13,899 nt of DNA from Pseudomonadota bacterium (GTDB taxonomy: Bacteria; Pseudomonadota; Gammaproteobacteria; Steroidobacterales; Steroidobacteraceae). Shown piece after piece: positions 11,071-13,899 of the stretch. The DNA lies in NCBI GenBank assembly GCA_003242275.1, contig QGUX01000072.1:1-13899 (forward strand), given 5' to 3'. Made by a program: the position numbers and the translations under genes. Every line of letters starts with the position of its first letter. Within the stretch, counting starts at the first letter, position 1. A model generated the notes under the pieces. It saw only the letters and a program-made list of their open reading frames with translations, was not told the DNA's origin and did no database searches.

Positions 11071-13072
11071 GGACCTTGAACACGTTCGGGATGCGCGCCA
11101 GCCGCCGCTGCAGGCGCGCCAGTTCACTGGCATCGCGCACCGTGAGGCGCACTTCGAAGCGGGCGATGCGGTCGCGCGGATCGGTGTCGCTGGTGACGCC
11201 CTCGATGGACAGCCTTTCCTCGGCGATCAGGTCCGAGATGTCGCGCAGCAGGCCGCGCCGGTCGAAGGCCTCGATCAGCACCCGGGCCGGGATGCGGGCG
11301 CTGTCGGCTGATTCGGACCACTCCACCTGCAGCAGCCGCTGCGGCTTGTTCTTCACCATGCGCGCGAGGCCCTGGCAGTCGGCGCGGTGGATGGTCACGC
11401 CGCGCCCCAGCGTGAGGTAGCCGCGGATGGGCTGCGGCCGCACCGGCGCGCAGCAGCGCGCCAGCGTGATCGGCAGGTCGCCCACGCCCTCGATCTCCAC
11501 CGGCGAGCGCTTGCCGCCGATGGCCTTGCGCGGTCGCGCGCTGGGCGGCGGTGGCGGGGGTTCAGCCGCAGGGGCGGATGCCGGGCGGGCGGCGGCCTTC
11601 GCCGGGGCCGCCTTGCCCGCCGCCTCGCGGGCGGCGCCGGCGGCCTCGTCCTGGCGCCGGAACCAGGCGCGCAGCTTGGCGCGGGCGCGCGCCGAAACCA
11701 GGTAGCCCTCGCGTTCGGACAGCCAGTCGCGGCTGGGGGCCGGCTCCTTGCCGGTGATGATCTCCACCACGTCGCCGGTCACCAGCGGCTGGGTCAGCGG
11801 GGTGATGCGGCCGTTCACCTTGGCGCCGCGGCAGCGCACGCCGATGTCGCTGTGCAGGTGGAAGGCGAAGTCCAGCGGCGTGCCGCCGCCGGGCAGGTCG
11901 ATCACCTCGCCCTTGGGCGTGAGCGCGTACACGCGATCGGCGAACACGCGCGACGCGAGGCGGTCGATCTCGTCGCCGCCGGCGCTGCCGGCGTGCAGCA
12001 GCTCGCGCACCTGGCGGATCTTCTGGTCGTAGTGCCGGTCGGCGCCGCCTTCCTTGTAGCGCCAGTGCGCGGCCACGCCCAGCTCGGCCTGCTCGTGCAT
12101 CTGGCGGGTGCGGATCTGCACCTCCAGCGGCAGGCCGCCGGGACCCTGCACCGCGGTGTGGATGGACTGGTAGTTGTTGTCCTTGGGCGTGGCGATGTAG
12201 TCGTCGAACTCGCCGGGCAGGAAGGGCCACAGCTCGTGCACCACGCCGAGGGCCGCATAGCATTCCGGCACGGTGTCGCAGATCACCCGCAGCGCCCGGA
12301 GGTCGAGGATCTGGTCGAAGGCCAGGTGCTTGCGCTGCATCTTGCGCCAGATGCTGTAGAGGTGCTTGGGCCGGCCGACCACCTCGGCCTGGATGCCGGC
12401 ATCGCGCAGCGCCGCCTCGAGGGTGCGGATGGCCTCCTGGATCCAGGCTTCGCGGTCGCGGCGCTTCTCGTTCAGCGCGCGCTTCAACTTCTGGTATTCC
12501 TGCGGGTGCGACTCGCGGAAGGCGAGGTCCTCGAGCTCCCACTTCAGTGCCCAGATGCCGAGGCGGTTGGCCAGCGGCGCGTACAGCTGCTGGATCTCCA
12601 GCGCGATCTGCCGGCGCCGCTCCGGCGTCTCGTCCTCGCGCGCGTGGCGCGCGCGCACCAGCTGCACGGCCAGGCGCGCCACCACCAGCCGCGGGTCGCC
12701 CACCACCGCCAGCAGCATCTTGCGCAGCGCCTCGGCCTGCGCGGCCGCCAGCGCCTGGCCGTCGGACCAGTGCGCGTCGAGCCTGAATTCGCCGAGCCGG
12801 TCGAGTTGCGCAGCCAGCCGCGTGGCCGGCGTGCCGACGCGGGCCGCCTGCGCGGGCGTGGGCTCGGCCATGCCGGAGTCATACTGCCGGGCGGCATGCA
12901 GCATGGTCGCCGCGGCCAGCGGCGCGTCGCGCGTCAGCTCGAGCACGATTTCGCCGGCCTCGCGCGCGCGTTCGCACACCACCGGCCGGATACCGGTTTC
13001 GGCAAGCACGCTGCCGGCTGTGGCCAGCGCGTCGGTGGACCTTGCGGCCGGCTGGGACGATGTGGGGATCAC
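11057..13072 (-). CDS. relA: RelA-type (p)ppGpp synthetase (GTP pyrophosphokinase), short form
   Basis: Makes (p)ppGpp from ATP and GTP/GDP, normally when bound to ribosomes with uncharged tRNA. The 671-aa product has a degenerate N-terminal hydrolase domain (about 1-200): the HD-type metal motif is not recognisable, as in RelA. The synthetase domain (about 228-345) has GRPKHLYSIWRKMQRK (233-248), EFDD at 288-291 (the EXDD signature of RelA, not the RXKD of SpoT/Rel), NNYQSIHT (299-306) and EVQIRT (317-322). A TGS domain spans about 378-440, a zinc-finger segment about 530-570 (CC at 540-541, HRADC at 562-566) and an ACT/RRM domain about 595-671. Oddly, the helical domain between TGS and zinc finger is replaced by an Ala/Pro-rich linker (about 476-524) with six prolines at 505-510. 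The start is GTG without a clear Shine-Dalgarno; GTG codons at residues 22, 31 and 32 are alternatives. E. coli RelA has 744 aa. Confidence 0.93.
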   Translation of the reverse strand: MIPTSSQPAARSTDALATAGSVLAETGIRPVVCERAREAGEIVLELTRDAPLAAATMLHAARQYDSGMAEPTPAQAARVGTPATRLAAQLDRLGEFRLDAHWSDGQALAAAQAEALRKMLLAVVGDPRLVVARLAVQLVRARHAREDETPERRRQIALEIQQLYAPLANRLGIWALKWELEDLAFRESHPQEYQKLKRALNEKRRDREAWIQEAIRTLEAALRDAGIQAEVVGRPKHLYSIWRKMQRKHLAFDQILDLRALRVICDTVPECYAALGVVHELWPFLPGEFDDYIATPKDNNYQSIHTAVQGPGGLPLEVQIRTRQMHEQAELGVAAHWRYKEGGADRHYDQKIRQVRELLHAGSAGGDEIDRLASRVFADRVYALTPKGEVIDLPGGGTPLDFAFHLHSDIGVRCRGAKVNGRITPLTQPLVTGDVVEIITGKEPAPSRDWLSEREGYLVSARARAKLRAWFRRQDEAAGAAREAAGKAAPAKAAARPASAPAAEPPPPPPSARPRKAIGGKRSPVEIEGVGDLPITLARCCAPVRPQPIRGYLTLGRGVTIHRADCQGLARMVKNKPQRLLQVEWSESADSARIPARVLIEAFDRRGLLRDISDLIAEERLSIEGVTSDTDPRDRIARFEVRLTVRDASELARLQRRLARIPNVFKVRRGA

Positions 13073-13082
13073 TGCGTCACGC

Positions 13083-13090
13083 TATCATAT
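13083..13090. promoter_or_regulatory. Overlapping divergent -10 candidates between relA and ruvC
   Basis: On the plus strand TATCAT (13083-13088) matches five of six bases of TATAAT. It would start transcription about 6-7 nt later, at or next to the A of the ruvC ATG (13095). On the minus strand TATGAT (13089-13084) also matches five of six and would start transcription near 13077, about 5 nt before the relA GTG. The -35 matches are poor on both sides (TTGCGT at 15-nt spacing for relA). The patch stands out as AT-rich in very GC-rich surroundings. Confidence 0.35.
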
Positions 13091-13094
13091 CCGG

Positions 13095-13691
13095 ATGCCG
13101 CGCTACGCAAGCCGCTCCTGGCGCAAGTTCGATCCCGCCGCGCTGGCGGAACGCAGTGGCGTCGCCGCGGCGGCAGCCTTCACCGGTACCCGCCGCGTGC
13201 TGGGACTGGATCCTGGATCACTGCGCACCGGCTACGGCATCGTCGACTGCGACGGGCGCGGCGACGTGCACGTGGCCAGCGGCTGCGTGCAGGTGCGCGG
13301 CGCGAGCCTGGCCATGCGGCTGCACCAGATCCACCGCCGCCTGCTTGAACTGGTGGAGGAATACCGGCCTGACGAGGTGGCCGTGGAGCGGGTGTTCATG
13401 CACCGTAACGCCGACAGCGCGCTGAAGCTCGGACAGGCGCGTGGCGCCGCGCTGACCGCGGTGGTCGCGCATGGCGCCACCGTGTACGAATACGCGCCGC
13501 GCGCGGTGAAGCTGGCGCTGGTGGGCAATGGCGGCGCGGACAAGGCGCAGGTGGCGCACATGGTGCGCGTGCTGCTGTCCATCGACGAACCGGCCACCAC
13601 CGACGTCTCGGATGCGCTGGCCATTGCGCTGTGCCACGCGCATGCGCGACGCAGCGCGGCGCGCCTTGCCGCCATGGGAAGTCCCGGGTGA
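13095..13691 (+). CDS. ruvC: Crossover junction endodeoxyribonuclease RuvC
   Basis: Dimeric, Mg-dependent resolvase that cuts Holliday junctions together with RuvAB. Numbered from the ATG at 13095 (198 aa), the four catalytic acidic residues are D39 (GLDPGS), E99 (VAVERVF), D170 and D173 (TTDVSDALAIALCHAH). The family block NADSALKLGQARG is at 105-117, and VGNGGADKAQVAHMVRVLL at 143-161. E. coli RuvC has 173 aa and starts 4-5 residues before LGIDPGS. Here 34 residues precede VLGLDPG, rich in Arg, Ala and Ser and unlike the family. The frame has no stop upstream, so the start is uncertain: ATG 13095 has no Shine-Dalgarno, and the next usual start codon is GTG 13197, also without one. The stop overlaps the ruvA start by four bases (GTGA). 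Identity is secure; the N-terminus is not. Confidence 0.95.
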   Translation: MPRYASRSWRKFDPAALAERSGVAAAAAFTGTRRVLGLDPGSLRTGYGIVDCDGRGDVHVASGCVQVRGASLAMRLHQIHRRLLELVEEYRPDEVAVERVFMHRNADSALKLGQARGAALTAVVAHGATVYEYAPRAVKLALVGNGGADKAQVAHMVRVLLSIDEPATTDVSDALAIALCHAHARRSAARLAAMGSPG

Positions 13692-13899
13692 TCGGTTCGC
13701 TGCGCGGCGTGCTGGCCGGGAAGGAACCCCCGCGCCTGCTGGTGGAAGTGCAGGGCGTGGGCTACGAGGTGGAGGTGCCCATGTCCACCTACCTCACGCT
13801 GCCGCCGGCCGGCAGCACGGTGCACCTGCTCATCCACCAGGTGCCGCGCGGGGAAGCCGCCGGCGGGTCGGCTTTGTCACCCTGGAGGAACGGGAACGG
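13688..13899 (+). CDS. ruvA: Holliday junction branch-migration protein RuvA (5' part, runs off the window; apparent frameshift)
   Basis: RuvA is the tetrameric junction-binding partner of the RuvB motor. The GTG start overlaps the ruvC stop by 4 nt, with GGGAAG 6 nt upstream as ribosome binding site. The N-terminal OB-fold domain is clear: IGSLRGVLAG, then LLVEVQGVGYEVEVPMSTY and LPPAGSTVHLLIHQV, closely paralleling E. coli RuvA. After HQV (13835-13843) the frame loses the family sequence. The expected GFVTLEERE block is present at 13870-13899, but in another frame. From the HQV histidine to the Gly of GFVT there are 35 nt, where the E. coli alignment needs 36, so one base appears to be missing in the GC-rich stretch 13844-13869. 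Whether this is a sequencing error or a true mutation cannot be decided here. The first frame stays open to the window edge. Confidence 0.88.
   Translation, partial: MIGSLRGVLAGKEPPRLLVEVQGVGYEVEVPMSTYLTLPPAGSTVHLLIHQVPRGEAAGGSALSPWRNGN

Noticed and set aside
12366..13094. Possible extension of the ruvC frame far upstream to 12366
   Set aside because: The frame is open, but the extra 243 residues lie antisense to relA, are Ser/Ala/Arg-rich, and have no RuvC or other similarity. The absence of stops is a composition effect.
11387..13348. A 653-codon plus-strand frame antisense to relA, running into ruvC
   Set aside because: It is the complement of relA codons in a GC-rich gene and has no domain signature. 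Its end overlaps ruvC in a different frame.

Overview
This 13.9-kb window is GC-rich bacterial chromosome that is almost entirely coding. The genes point to a gammaproteobacterium, or a close relative, with a very high GC content. The signs are a fused CysN/CysC sulfate-activation enzyme next to CysD and CysQ, a long RelA with the EFDD synthetase motif of the monofunctional beta/gammaproteobacterial enzyme, a sucA-sucB-lpd operon, and a ruvC-ruvA junction. I cannot name a genus from the sequence. There is no tRNA, rRNA, CRISPR array, insertion sequence or prophage.

Layout. (1) Positions 32-1621 (+) encode an M48-family periplasmic lipoprotein metalloprotease with TPR repeats. (2) Positions 1623-5249 (-) hold cysD, cysNC and cysQ, transcribed in that order. 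Together they make ATP sulfurylase, APS kinase and the 3'-phosphonucleotide phosphatase, so the cluster makes PAPS and removes the PAP by-product. (3) Positions 5250-5474 are the only sizeable non-coding stretch, a divergent promoter region between cysD and sucA. It carries a perfect ATAC-N7-GTAT dyad (LysR-type box) and a perfect GTGA-N6-TCAC core (CRP/Vfr/Clp type). (4) Positions 5475-11036 (+) hold sucA, sucB and lpd, all three components of the 2-oxoglutarate dehydrogenase complex. (5) Positions 11057-13072 (-) encode a RelA-type (p)ppGpp synthetase, convergent with lpd. An 11-bp perfect hairpin lies at the junction, with the relA stop codon in its loop. (6) From 13095 (+), ruvC and the first part of ruvA (Holliday-junction processing) run off the right edge, divergent from relA across only about 22 bp.

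I see no previously undescribed multi-gene system here; this is core metabolism, stringent response and recombination. The points that deserve a second look are local. RelA lacks the usual helical domain between TGS and zinc finger and has an Ala/Pro linker with six consecutive prolines instead. RuvC has an N-terminal extension, or an uncertain start. ruvA has an apparent one-base frameshift near the window end. relA and ruvC appear to be transcribed from back-to-back -10 elements with almost no leader. The cysD/sucA region has two recognisable operator-like dyads.
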